Below the pieces are notes generated by a model. That model made no database searches and had not been told where the DNA came from. It saw nothing but the letters and a program-made list of their open reading frames with translations. From an uncultured Ruminococcus sp. (lineage in GTDB: Bacteria > Bacillota > Clostridia > Oscillospirales > Acutalibacteraceae), in contig CAJODI010000005.1 in NCBI GenBank assembly GCA_905233145.1, forward strand, positions 1 through 48,644: a stretch of DNA of 48,644 bases, read 5' to 3'. Position numbers and translations under genes: made by a program. Of the stretch, positions 1-7,151 are shown piece by piece; position 1 is the stretch's first letter; each line of letters begins with the position of its first letter.

Positions 1-681
1 TCACGGAAATTTGTGGGATGAACGAACAGAAGGGATAGACAGATAACGAATCAAGGTAAAGAAGAAGTCATCATCCCGGTAACCGTAACCGATACGTTTA
101 GCGACCTTAATCTTGTTGTTGAAGCCTTCAAGTTTACCTGTACTGATGGGAAAAATAGCATGAGCAGCTAAACCGAGAAGTCTTTTCTCCTTCTGCTGAG
201 CAAACTTGACCAAAGCAGGAATAGAACTTTCTTTAGCGGCGTCAAACCATTTTGACCATCCGTCGAGCGATTGTTGGTAGTCTTTCAGCTCATAAAGTCT
301 GCACATTTCCTCTTTCATGGCATAACAAACCGCAAGATCATGATGATCTTGTAGAATAGATTGCAGATGTTCGGTTTTTCTTTCGGAGAGCTTTTTTCCG
401 TTGGTGAGTAATGACCAACGCAGTTTCTTTAGCTGGCTGTATTCTTGCTTCTCGGCTTTAGCTTCCTGCTTGAGAGATTTTAATGTTTCCTTGTCGGTAT
501 CATCCGGAATATCTGCAAGGATTTCTTTTGCTTTGGCTTTATGCTTACGCGCTTCATCCAAACGGACAACGCCGAGAACATCTCTGCCAAATTGTGACTG
601 CATATGAAAACGATCATACACGATCTGTGCCTTTGGCAAATGCTTTGTCACAAGCTTGTTGTATGAAGCGTTCATGTCCAT
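1..681 (-). pseudogene. ISL3-family transposase, C-terminal half only
   Basis: The 226 residues match the second half of ISL3-type DDE transposases: the DMN catalytic-Asp region at the very start, then AQIVYDRFH (typical ISL3 FDRFH block) and the C-terminal GKLEGFNNKIKVAKRIGYGYRD block with the last acidic residue. Family members are about 400 residues, so roughly the first 170-200 are missing. The ORF opens only a few codons upstream of DMN, after an in-frame TGA. Further upstream on the minus strand, GAGGTGATTGGATTG looks like a gene start followed by 13 codons and a stop in another frame, which suggests an internal deletion rather than a normal 5' end. The stop lies at base 1-3; the downstream IS end is outside the window. 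Non-functional remnant. Confidence 0.85.
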
Positions 682-759
682 CGCTATCTGTCAATGAAGG
701 TTTCCGCTTGTTCATTCGCTTTCAATCCAATCACCTCAAAAACACTACTATATATATTA

Positions 760-939
760 TTATAAGTATATTACCTTAATATTCTTTTTTCGAGCGCAGG
801 ACAGCTTGACGATTATTTCATCTATTACATCGGTATATCTCCCTTGTTCGATAAAGGAGTTTTTGAGATCAATCAGGGATTTCAGCACCTCCGATCGTTC
901 TTCATTCGTTAAGTATATATGGTATTTGGGCGTTCTCAT
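760..939 (-). CDS. Small conserved hypothetical protein (59 aa)
   Basis: Start chosen at the internal ATG giving MRTPKYHIYLTNEERSEV: on the minus strand AAGGAAGTGATTTT precedes it at normal spacing, whereas the ORF-track start seven codons upstream has none. The protein is a single short helical domain (EERSEVLKSLIDLKNSFIEQGRYTDVIDEII) with a basic tail. It resembles small proteins seen repeatedly beside mobile elements in gut clostridia, from memory and unverified. No catalytic motif is visible. It lies directly upstream of the transposase remnant and could be part of the same mobile neighbourhood; it may bind nucleic acid or regulate, but no function can be assigned. Confidence 0.6.
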   Translation of the reverse strand: MRTPKYHIYLTNEERSEVLKSLIDLKNSFIEQGRYTDVIDEIIVKLSCARKKNIKVIYL

Positions 940-1012
940 AAAATCACTTCCTTCTGCCATTATTATATGTCAGAAGCTGGCGCAGCTCAATTTTGCGAAC
1001 GAACTACCACCA

Positions 1013-1144
1013 TACCGCACACCTAACTCTGTTAGCAGGGCTTTTGAGGGATTTTTCCTGCTGTTAGCAAGAAAGCGATTTTTGTTAGCAAAAACGGCGG
1101 TTTCGTGCTAACATCTGTTAGATTACCGCACACTTTTGTTAGCA
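1013..1144. repeat. Iterated TGTTAGCA octamer cluster
   Basis: TGTTAGCA occurs in direct orientation at 1030, 1062, 1083 and 1137 and inverted (TGCTAACA) at 1106, all within 115 bp. Two of the copies sit in a longer shared unit, TACCGCACAC plus a short spacer plus TGTTAGCA (1013-1037 and 1124-1144). No gene covers this interval, which is the region upstream of the minus-strand ORF ending at 939. The arrangement looks like iterons or operator sites; the function is unknown. Confidence 0.5.
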
Positions 1145-1179
1145 CGATATGGATAAGCGGAAGCCGTAAAAAGAGAAAA

Positions 1180-1215
1180 GCCGCTTTCGATGAAAATTCA
1201 TCAAAAACGGCTTAA
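1180..1215 (-). terminator. Intrinsic terminator after tRNA-Arg
   Basis: Read on the minus strand just downstream of the tRNA, AAGCCGTTTTTGATGAA pairs imperfectly with TTCATCGAAAGCGGCTT and is followed by TTCTCTTTTT. Confidence 0.65.
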
Positions 1216-1217
1216 AA

Positions 1218-1294
1218 TGGCGTCCTCGGCGGGATTCGAACCCACGGCCTTCCGCTTAGGAGGCGGACGCTCTATCCGGCTGAGCTACGAAGAC
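1218..1294 (-). tRNA. tRNA-Arg (anticodon CCT)
   Basis: A full cloverleaf reads on the minus strand: acceptor GTCTTCG pairs with CGAGGAC (one G-U), the D-arm has AGCTCAGCCGGATAGAGC, the anticodon stem TCCGC/GCGGA carries loop CTCCTAA with anticodon CCT, and the T-arm has GGTTCGAATCC. CCA is encoded at 1218-1220. A terminator-like hairpin follows. A second, truncated copy of the 5' half lies about 75 bp upstream on the same strand. Confidence 0.95.
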
Positions 1295-1367
1295 GTGTAT
1301 TAAATTTGAGATTATTCTACCACATTACCAAACACTTTTCAACCGAAAGTGTGTGTTGCAACATTTT

Positions 1368-1408
1368 CTTAGGAGGCGAACGCTCTATCCAACTGAGCTA
1401 CTGAGACA
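1368..1408 (-). pseudogene. Truncated tRNA-Arg(CCT), 5' half
   Basis: On the minus strand the bases from the acceptor through TAGCTCAGTTGGATAGAGC to CGCCTCCTAAG match a tRNA-Arg(CCT), but immediately 3' of the anticodon loop the sequence turns into AAAATGTTGCAACAC with no 3' anticodon stem, variable loop or T-arm. It differs from the neighbouring intact gene at several positions, so it is not a recent tandem copy. A break just after the anticodon loop is where many tyrosine integrases recombine; it may be the scar of an integration or excision event. Confidence 0.75.
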
Positions 1409-1542
1409 AATGAAAATCCACCCGGATTTACCACTTCATTTTATCGCAAATGCTGCGGTTTGTCAAGGGAAGCAAAATAAAAACTCACACCTATCCTTTG
1501 CGTAGACTGTGTTTTGCGATACGCACAGCCTTAATAAGGGGG

Positions 1543-1571
1543 TTTATTTTGCTGATAAAATGATGTATAAT
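1543..1571 (+). promoter_or_regulatory. Possible promoter for the HD-ATPase gene
   Basis: A perfect -10 hexamer TATAAT lies at 1566-1571, about 40 bases before the start codon. At 17-bp spacing the -35 is only TTTATT, so this is a weak match. Confidence 0.4.
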
Positions 1572-1612
1572 ATACATAGCTTTATCGACAAAATTCGCGC
1601 GGAGGGATTTGC

Positions 1613-4396
1613 ATGTCAACCGGCTTTGAAAAAAACTATAAAGATATTTCAGACACCAAGCTGTGGGAAATTTTCAGAGAAAAATGCAGCGATGATGAAT
1701 TTGTCGTTGCGGTCGGCAGAGTGTGCGAGGAAGGAATACTAAAATCCAAGGATATAATCCGCTTTTTTCCGAATTTCACTCTGCATGATATCACGCATAT
1801 CAGAAACGTCTGCAACTGGATGACCGAGCTGCTCGGCGAAAGGGCAAATGAGCTAACCGCACAAGACGCGGCAATGCTCTTGATGTCGGCGTGCTGTCAC
1901 GATATAGGCATGAGCGTTTCGGCAGAGCAGGAAAAGAAGCTTGAAGAAGAGTATAATTCCAAAGCGGAGCAGAGAGAATATGTCAGGCTTCACCACCACG
2001 AGCGAGTGGGAGAACACCTTACTCCAAATGTTTGGAATGATAAATTAGATAAGGACATGCATTTGCAGAAAAACGGTATCACAATAGATGATTTGATCGA
2101 CCTTTGTGAAAGTCACGGCGAGGCTTTGAAAGTTCCCACCGACAAAAAAGAATATGACCTGAGACTTTGCGCGGTATTGCTGCGCCTTGCGGATATTTTG
2201 GACTTTGATTCGTCGCGCGCGCCACAGTCGCTTTTTGAGCACATGGGGCTTGACGCGCCCGAAAATTTTGAGCAGGAAATCAGTCAGCTCGAATGGATAA
2301 AAAACCGTTCGGGAAGCTTTAAAATCGTTGACGGCGAGCTTGTTTATACGGCACGCTACAACGACCCGAACATTGAGCACAAGGTAAACGAATACCTAAA
2401 ATGGGTAAAAGAGGAAATTGAAGCTTGCAGGGAGTACATTTCAATATATGCCGGAAACTGGAACGATCTCAGACTTCCATTTAAAATCACGCCTGTTATT
2501 GTTAGGAATGGATATGAGGGCGGAGATTTTCACATCACAATGGATCAGGAACGAATCATAAATTTGCTCGCCGGAGAAAATCTTTATTCCGACTCCTGCG
2601 TATTCGTGCGCGAGCTTTTGCAAAATTCGATCGACGCCATTCTTTGGCGCGGCGAAAACGACCCGTATTTCGACGCTAAAAAGGACGGCAAAATCAAAAT
2701 TACAACGTGGCATGACGAGACCGGTCAGGGCTGGTTCAAAATCGAGGACAACGGCACCGGCATGGACGAAAATATCATCAAAAATTATTTTTTGAGAGCC
2801 GGTCGCTCGTACTACACCTCTGACGATTTTGAAAAGGAGCGCGACATTTATTCGCGCAACAAGACCTACAAGCCGATCAGCCGCTTTGGAATCGGAATAC
2901 TTTCCTGCTTTATGAGCGACAAAAACAACAAGCTTGAGGTTTCAACAAAGCGGTATTCGCACGACAGAGCAATTAAAAATCCGGGTCTGCGCCTGAGCGT
3001 GACCGGACTAAAAGGATATTATTCGCTTGCAAAAGAGGATAAACCGGGCGTATGCGACTGGCAGAAAATGCCGGTGCAAAAGGGAGAGAAAGAAGAATAT
3101 TTCAGAACCGAGCCGGGAACAACGATTTGCGTTGGCATGAATCTTTTTGACCTCGGAGATTACCGCAGTATCAAAGAGGTTGTGGATAAGTATGTTCAGT
3201 TTCCCGATATAACAATTGAATATAAAGGAATCGATGGTCCGGACAAATATCCAACCAAAGACGAGCTTATGAAAGCGATCGCAGAGCTGAAAAAGGAGCA
3301 CGGCGATACTTGTCCGATTGTTTGTAAGCACCCGATACCCAAAGAAGAATTTGAAAAGTTAAAAGCTTATTTTCCTGAGCTTGAGTGGAAATCAGTTCCT
3401 GAGTTAGTATTCAGATTTTATCCTTTGGATAATTATACTTCCGGAGATGATCTATGTGGTTTGGCAGTAAGTGGTTATTATCGTTACATAGAACTTCTAT
3501 TTCTCACCGAATTACTCAGCGAATCCGAATATGAATTATTTAATTGCCTTTTTCATAGAAGTAATAGAAATAATGCAACAACATCTTATAATGGAGTTTT
3601 TGCCGATTGTAGAGAATATGAAATTACTGATTTCACAATGATTTTTTTACTTAGAGGCATCTATGCTCCGGAAGTTAATGTTGCTCGTGATTCGATCACT
3701 AATCTCCCGATTGAAGCAGCCGTAGAATTCAACATAATACATGATTCTATTAGATTATATACTGGTGAAGACTATTATACATCAGATTATCATTATATAT
3801 CCGAAAAAGAGCTAAGTGAACTGATAAAAAAACATCCCGAATGGGAATCAAGAATTGTTTTAAAGGATTATGACGGGAATGAAAAAGCCGTATCCGAGAT
3901 AACTAAAGGTGATTCTTTTACTCTCTACCCATTTCAAAAAAAATCTCTAAATGATAATGTAGCTATAGCATTTTTAAAAGAAAAATATTCTTTATCTTTT
4001 TCAGTGGAACAAGAGGAATTTTTCATAGAAGATAAAGAAGAAAACTATTCAGATACAAGTGATTTTCCGGTTCAAATGTTTTTCAAAATTCGGTATAACA
4101 GAGAGCTTCTGGGAGTGATTTCAAACTCCATATTTAATAATGGAATAAATGTCTATTCCCCGGAGCACAGATTTTCACAATGGCTTATAAAAAATCGTGA
4201 AAAGCTTGAAAACGAATTGCCCACAGTTTACAAAAAGATATTGGAAATCATGATAATGTCAGAATATACAACAGTTGTTATAAAAAATCTTAACGAGCAA
4301 CTCACTCAGCTCAAAAACTACCGATACAATTATTTCGGGATCAGCGATGAGCTTTATCTTACGGAAACTGATTTAGCAGTACCAAATATTAGCTAA
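1613..4396 (+). CDS. HD phosphohydrolase fused to Hsp90-like ATPase; candidate defence gene
   Basis: 927 residues; start ATG preceded by GGAGGGATTTGC. Residues ~55-205 hold an HD-type metal phosphohydrolase: H62, CHDIGM (H96-D97), HHHE (127-130), ESHGE, and D194 in RLADILDFD. Residues ~310-560 hold a GHKL/Hsp90-type ATP site: RELLQNSIDA (E334, N338), EDNGTGMDE (~378-386) and FGIGIL (425-430), then EPGTTI. The last ~350 residues match nothing I recognise and the DNA turns markedly AT-rich there. From family knowledge, an HD domain N-terminal to an Hsp90-like ATPase is described in bacterial conflict systems ('HD-CE' type), where ATP-driven conformational change may gate the HD effector. No signal peptide or membrane segment, so cytoplasmic. 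It stands alone between tRNA remnants and a terminator, as accessory genes often do. The domains are secure; the defence role is inference. Confidence 0.85.
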   Translation: MSTGFEKNYKDISDTKLWEIFREKCSDDEFVVAVGRVCEEGILKSKDIIRFFPNFTLHDITHIRNVCNWMTELLGERANELTAQDAAMLLMSACCHDIGMSVSAEQEKKLEEEYNSKAEQREYVRLHHHERVGEHLTPNVWNDKLDKDMHLQKNGITIDDLIDLCESHGEALKVPTDKKEYDLRLCAVLLRLADILDFDSSRAPQSLFEHMGLDAPENFEQEISQLEWIKNRSGSFKIVDGELVYTARYNDPNIEHKVNEYLKWVKEEIEACREYISIYAGNWNDLRLPFKITPVIVRNGYEGGDFHITMDQERIINLLAGENLYSDSCVFVRELLQNSIDAILWRGENDPYFDAKKDGKIKITTWHDETGQGWFKIEDNGTGMDENIIKNYFLRAGRSYYTSDDFEKERDIYSRNKTYKPISRFGIGILSCFMSDKNNKLEVSTKRYSHDRAIKNPGLRLSVTGLKGYYSLAKEDKPGVCDWQKMPVQKGEKEEYFRTEPGTTICVGMNLFDLGDYRSIKEVVDKYVQFPDITIEYKGIDGPDKYPTKDELMKAIAELKKEHGDTCPIVCKHPIPKEEFEKLKAYFPELEWKSVPELVFRFYPLDNYTSGDDLCGLAVSGYYRYIELLFLTELLSESEYELFNCLFHRSNRNNATTSYNGVFADCREYEITDFTMIFLLRGIYAPEVNVARDSITNLPIEAAVEFNIIHDSIRLYTGEDYYTSDYHYISEKELSELIKKHPEWESRIVLKDYDGNEKAVSEITKGDSFTLYPFQKKSLNDNVAIAFLKEKYSLSFSVEQEEFFIEDKEENYSDTSDFPVQMFFKIRYNRELLGVISNSIFNNGINVYSPEHRFSQWLIKNREKLENELPTVYKKILEIMIMSEYTTVVIKNLNEQLTQLKNYRYNYFGISDELYLTETDLAVPNIS

Positions 4397-4406
4397 CCGC
4401 AAAACA

Positions 4407-4430
4407 AAAGGCGACCGTCGGTCGCCTTTG
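4407..4430. terminator. Bidirectional terminator
   Basis: A perfect 10-bp stem AAAGGCGACC / GGTCGCCTTT with loop GTC separates the HD-ATPase gene from the convergent TSCPD gene. The better T-run (TTTTGTTTT) is on the minus strand. Confidence 0.8.
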
Positions 4431-4464
4431 TGTTGGATTTATCATCTTTCGTTGGTTGCCCGGC

Positions 4465-4725
4465 TTATTTCGCCGAAGCTGCCGAATATGCTTCCCTTAC
4501 CGCTATTGCAAGCTGGTCTGCGCACGAGGTGGGGCGTCTGCCGCAGGTGTTGCCCCTCAGCTTTTCTTCGATCTGCTCGACCGTCCAGCCGTCAACCAGC
4601 TTTGAGATCGCCTTTAGGTTGCCGTTGCAGCCGCCCAAAAATTCAATATTGGTTATAACGTTGCCCTCAATGTGAAAATGAATCTCAAGCGCGCAAACGC
4701 TTTTGGTTCGATATACATAGTCCAT
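4465..4725 (-). CDS. TSCPD domain protein (TIGR03905 type)
   Basis: 86 residues forming a single TSCPD domain: FLGGCNGNLKAISKLVDG followed by CGRRPTSCADQLA, the conserved Cys-rich end. The same domain is found at the C-terminus of some ribonucleotide reductases; free-standing copies like this are widespread in clostridia and of unknown function. The start ATG is preceded by AAAAAGGAGATTTCAAA. It lies 70 bp downstream of the DUF6062 gene on the same strand and shares the terminator with the convergent gene. Confidence 0.85.
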   Translation of the reverse strand: MDYVYRTKSVCALEIHFHIEGNVITNIEFLGGCNGNLKAISKLVDGWTVEQIEEKLRGNTCGRRPTSCADQLAIAVREAYSAASAK

Positions 4726-4795
4726 TTTGAAATCTCCTTTTTATTGCCGCCGCGCGGCGTACATGTATACAATAATACTCATTCGCGGCAAAATG

Positions 4796-5506
4796 TCAAG
4801 CAAAATCAACATTTTCGCCCGGCTTTTCTCCTGTCAAAAACTCAATGCTGCGCTCGATCGAGTCCTTTGAGCTGCCCCATTCCTGACCCTTGCTGCGATA
4901 ATCGAACATCGAGCAAAAATGCGTGATGTCCGCCTTGAGCGAGACCAGATAATTTTTGGTCAGCGCGGCGGTGTCCGCATAAAAATCCGACAGGTTCTTT
5001 GAGCCTACTCCGCCCTTGCCCATTGCCGCGCGCATAAGAAAATCATAGTGCTTTAGGCAGATGTACGGCTGCTCGTTAAAAAGCCTTTTGAACTCGCCGC
5101 CCTTTGACCATTCAACAAAGATCGTCGCGGTAAAATGCAGCATGTCGCTTTTGATCCGGTCGCAAACATAGCAGCTCTCAAGCTCGGCTTTTATCCCGTC
5201 AAGCTGCTTTTTGTCGGGCTTTCCCTTTAGCTTTTTGGGCATATATCGGTCGATAAGCTCCTGCAAATGGCTCTCCAAAATCAGCGCGTTGGGCAGCTTT
5301 TGACCCACGGCGAACATCTGAGAAAAATGGCGGTGGCAAAAGCCCTTTTTGTTGGTCTCTATCCTAACGCTCGGCTCCATCATCGCGTCGCCGGTGATAA
5401 ACCTGACGTACTGCTCCTCAAGCATACTCTCCATCCGGCAGATCGGACAGCCGTCCTTTGGGGCAAAAATATCGTTGATCGGAATTGTGCAGATAGTTTC
5501 TTTCAT
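4796..5506 (-). CDS. DUF6062 family Cys-rich protein
   Basis: 236 residues matching the DUF6062 family of Firmicutes. Two internal related halves each carry a CxxC and a CxxxH-like motif: GCPIC (~20-24) with CHRHF (~57), then CYVC (~121) with CLKHY (~151), suggesting a duplicated metal- or redox-active cysteine module. No signal peptide or membrane segment is visible. Function is unknown. It is followed on the same strand by the TSCPD gene. Its upstream side faces the inverted-repeat element at 5574. Confidence 0.75.
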   Translation of the reverse strand: MKETICTIPINDIFAPKDGCPICRMESMLEEQYVRFITGDAMMEPSVRIETNKKGFCHRHFSQMFAVGQKLPNALILESHLQELIDRYMPKKLKGKPDKKQLDGIKAELESCYVCDRIKSDMLHFTATIFVEWSKGGEFKRLFNEQPYICLKHYDFLMRAAMGKGGVGSKNLSDFYADTAALTKNYLVSLKADITHFCSMFDYRSKGQEWGSSKDSIERSIEFLTGEKPGENVDFA

Positions 5507-5564
5507 AAGCTTTGCTTCTCCTTATGGATTCATCAAAGTCATTATACCATATTCTCTCTGAATA

Positions 5565-5573
5565 TGCTATACT
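5565..5573 (+). promoter_or_regulatory. Extended -10 promoter at the left edge of the IR element
   Basis: TGCTATACT fits an extended -10 (TGn plus TATACT). It ends where the left inverted repeat begins, so a transcript would start within the repeat. The same string occurs upstream of the gene at 14339. Confidence 0.45.
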
Positions 5574-5681
5574 TTTTAGTGTGGAGTTTGGAGTGTGGAG
5601 TGTGGAGCTTCGGTCGAGGAGACAGGTTTTCTTTGAAAAACACGTTTGTTCCCGACCGGATAATAAAGGTCGCTTTGCTCC
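5574..5681 (+). repeat. Left inverted repeat of the four-helix-bundle element
   Basis: About 108 bp that reappear inverted at 6079-6184. It begins with the GTGTGGAGT-type microrepeat, continues through CTTCGGTCGAG and CCCGACCGGA and ends with AAGGTCGCTTTGCTCC. The match to the right arm is about 85% with a 3-bp gap after GGTCGAG. Confidence 0.9.
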
Positions 5682-5711
5682 GAAGTATTATTGTTTATTG
5701 GATGTGATACA

Positions 5712-6074
5712 ATGAAACCGGAAAATACGATTAGGTATAAAAGTAAAAAATTCGCCGTCAGGATCGTTAGGGTGTATCGTTATTTGACGTTGGAAAAACA
5801 TGAATATGTTATGTCAAAACAGCTTTTGCGCTGCGGAACAAGCATAGGGGCAAATATAGCTGAGAGCGAGTGTGCCATCAGCCGAAATGACTTTGTTTCA
5901 AAGGTTTATATTGCGCTAAAGGAGTGCTCCGAAACCGCATATTGGCTTGAACTCTTGTTGGAAACAGATTATCTGAACAAAAATCAATTTCAATCGTTGT
6001 ATAATGATTGCATGGAAATGAAAAAAATGATGCAGGCTACCACGAGAACTATGACTGCCGGTAAGCAATTATAA
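5712..6074 (+). CDS. Four-helix-bundle protein (S23/IVS, bAvd-like family)
   Basis: 120 residues from the ATG of MKPENTIRYKSKKFAVRIV; the ORF-track start seven codons upstream lacks family similarity. Family signatures are FAVRIVRVYRYL in helix 1, QLLRCGTSIGANIAESE (the most conserved block), FVSKVYIALKECSETAYWLELL and a final helix KKMMQATTRTM. The family (TIGR02436) was first seen in 23S rRNA intervening sequences and includes Avd accessory proteins of diversity-generating retroelements; members form positively charged pentameric barrels that bind nucleic acid. No reverse transcriptase is nearby. It sits alone inside inverted repeats, so it more likely serves the element than a metabolic pathway. 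Confidence 0.85.
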   Translation: MKPENTIRYKSKKFAVRIVRVYRYLTLEKHEYVMSKQLLRCGTSIGANIAESECAISRNDFVSKVYIALKECSETAYWLELLLETDYLNKNQFQSLYNDCMEMKKMMQATTRTMTAGKQL

Positions 6075-6078
6075 ATTA

Positions 6079-6184
6079 GGAGCGAAGCGACCTTTATAAA
6101 TCCGGTCGGGATTAAACGTCTTTTTCAAATAAAACCTTTCTCGACCGAAACTCCACACTCCACACTCCAAACTCCACACTAAAA
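6079..6184 (-). repeat. Right inverted repeat of the four-helix-bundle element
   Basis: Inverted copy of 5574-5681: GGAGCGAAGCGACCTTTA, then TCCGGTCGGG, then CTCGACCGAAACTCC, ending in the ACTCCACACT microrepeat. It begins 4 bp after the stop codon and ends 15 bp before the glycosylase start codon, so it occupies that gene's leader. Confidence 0.9.
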
Positions 6185-6199
6185 GAAGGTTTATTATTT

Positions 6200-7042
6200 A
6201 TGGAATATATTTTACAAAACAATGGCGTCTTGGTAAAGGGCGTAACCGACCTTGACCTTGCCCAAACTCTTGACTGCGGACAAAGCTTTAGGTGGACGCA
6301 GCAGGGCGACGGCTCGTTTTCGGGCGTTGCGTTCGGGCGGAGAGTAAGCGTTTCGCTCGACGGCGACAGGTTTTTTATTCGCGGCGCGTCGGCTGAGGAT
6401 TTTGAAAAATACTGGCGCGGATATTTTGACCTTGACCTTGATTACGGAAGCATCAGAAAATCGGTAGCTGCCCTTCACCCGGTTTTGTCCGAGGCGGCTC
6501 AGTATGCCCCGGGAATCAGGATTTTGAGGCAAGAGCCGTGGGAGGCTTTGTGTACGTTTATCATTTCGCAAAACAACAACATAAAGCGGATCAAGGGCAT
6601 AGTCGATCGGCTGTGCGAAAGCTTTGGAGAGGACATCGGCGGCGACTTTGCTTTTCCGAGTGCCGAAACGCTTGCCGTGCTTTCGCCCGACGACCTTGCG
6701 CCGCTGCGCGCAGGGTTCAGAAACCGCTACATTATCGACGCGGCTCAAAAAGTGGCTTCGGGCGAGGTTGACCTTGAAGCCTGCCGCACGCTTGAATATG
6801 AGCAGGCGCGGCGCGAGCTGATGAAAATTACGGGCGTGGGCGTAAAGGTCGCCGACTGCACCTTGCTGTTCGGACTGCACAGGATAGAGGCGTTCCCTGT
6901 GGACGTTTGGATGAAGCGCGCGCTTAAAACGCTCTTTCCGGGAATGACTCCGGCGGATTTCGGCGAGTATGCAGGAATCGCTCAGCAATACATATTCCAC
7001 TACAGCCGAATGCACCCGGAGGTATTTGAGAACGATAAATAA
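6200..7042 (+). CDS. 8-oxoguanine DNA glycosylase (OGG1-type, HhH-GPD)
   Basis: 280 residues. The N-terminal OGG domain (LAQTLDCGQSFRW, residues ~20-32) is followed by the HhH-GPD domain: WEALCTFIISQNNNIKRI (~114-131), then the helix-hairpin-helix ITGVGVKVADC with catalytic Lys216 and FPVDVWMKRA with Asp235. Bifunctional enzymes of this family excise oxidised guanine and nick the abasic site. Upstream of the ATG, AGAAGGTTTATTATTT gives a usable ribosome site; the leader is formed by the right arm of the IVS-like element, so expression may be affected by that hairpin. Confidence 0.92.
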   Translation: MEYILQNNGVLVKGVTDLDLAQTLDCGQSFRWTQQGDGSFSGVAFGRRVSVSLDGDRFFIRGASAEDFEKYWRGYFDLDLDYGSIRKSVAALHPVLSEAAQYAPGIRILRQEPWEALCTFIISQNNNIKRIKGIVDRLCESFGEDIGGDFAFPSAETLAVLSPDDLAPLRAGFRNRYIIDAAQKVASGEVDLEACRTLEYEQARRELMKITGVGVKVADCTLLFGLHRIEAFPVDVWMKRALKTLFPGMTPADFGEYAGIAQQYIFHYSRMHPEVFENDK

Positions 7043-7061
7043 GGTTTTTGACGCTTCGCTA

Positions 7062-7090
7062 TTGACACAACAGCGGATTGTATATATTAT
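7062..7090 (+). promoter_or_regulatory. Promoter for the DUF6106-nnrD unit
   Basis: TTGACA at 7062-7067, a 17-bp spacer and TATTAT at 7085-7090, placed about 60 bp before the DUF6106 start. Confidence 0.8.
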
Positions 7091-7151
7091 TAATAAAGAG
7101 AATTATGCAGAAAGCGGCTGTGTGTGCCGCGTTAAGAAAGGAAGATTTTTG

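Larger units (their letters stand above)
5574..6184 (+). mobile_element. IVS-like element: four-helix-bundle gene between long inverted repeats
   Basis: A 611-bp unit between DUF6062 and the glycosylase gene: a ~108-bp left arm, a 30-bp gap, one ORF of the S23/IVS four-helix family, then the ~106-bp right arm 4 bp after the stop codon. The arms would pair into a very long hairpin with the ORF in the loop, the architecture of intervening sequences known from 23S rRNA genes. No target-site duplication is evident by eye. Confidence 0.7.

Noticed and set aside
1509-1742. 77-aa plus-strand ORF overlapping the HD-ATPase start
   Set aside because: Out of frame with the large gene, overlaps its promoter and has no ribosome site.
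4428-4926. Three plus-strand ORFs opposite the TSCPD and DUF6062 genes
   Set aside because: Antisense shadows; the minus-strand genes have ribosome sites and family motifs.
6212-7015. 267-aa minus-strand ORF
   Set aside because: Antisense shadow of the OGG-type glycosylase, which has full domain motifs; the antisense product has none.
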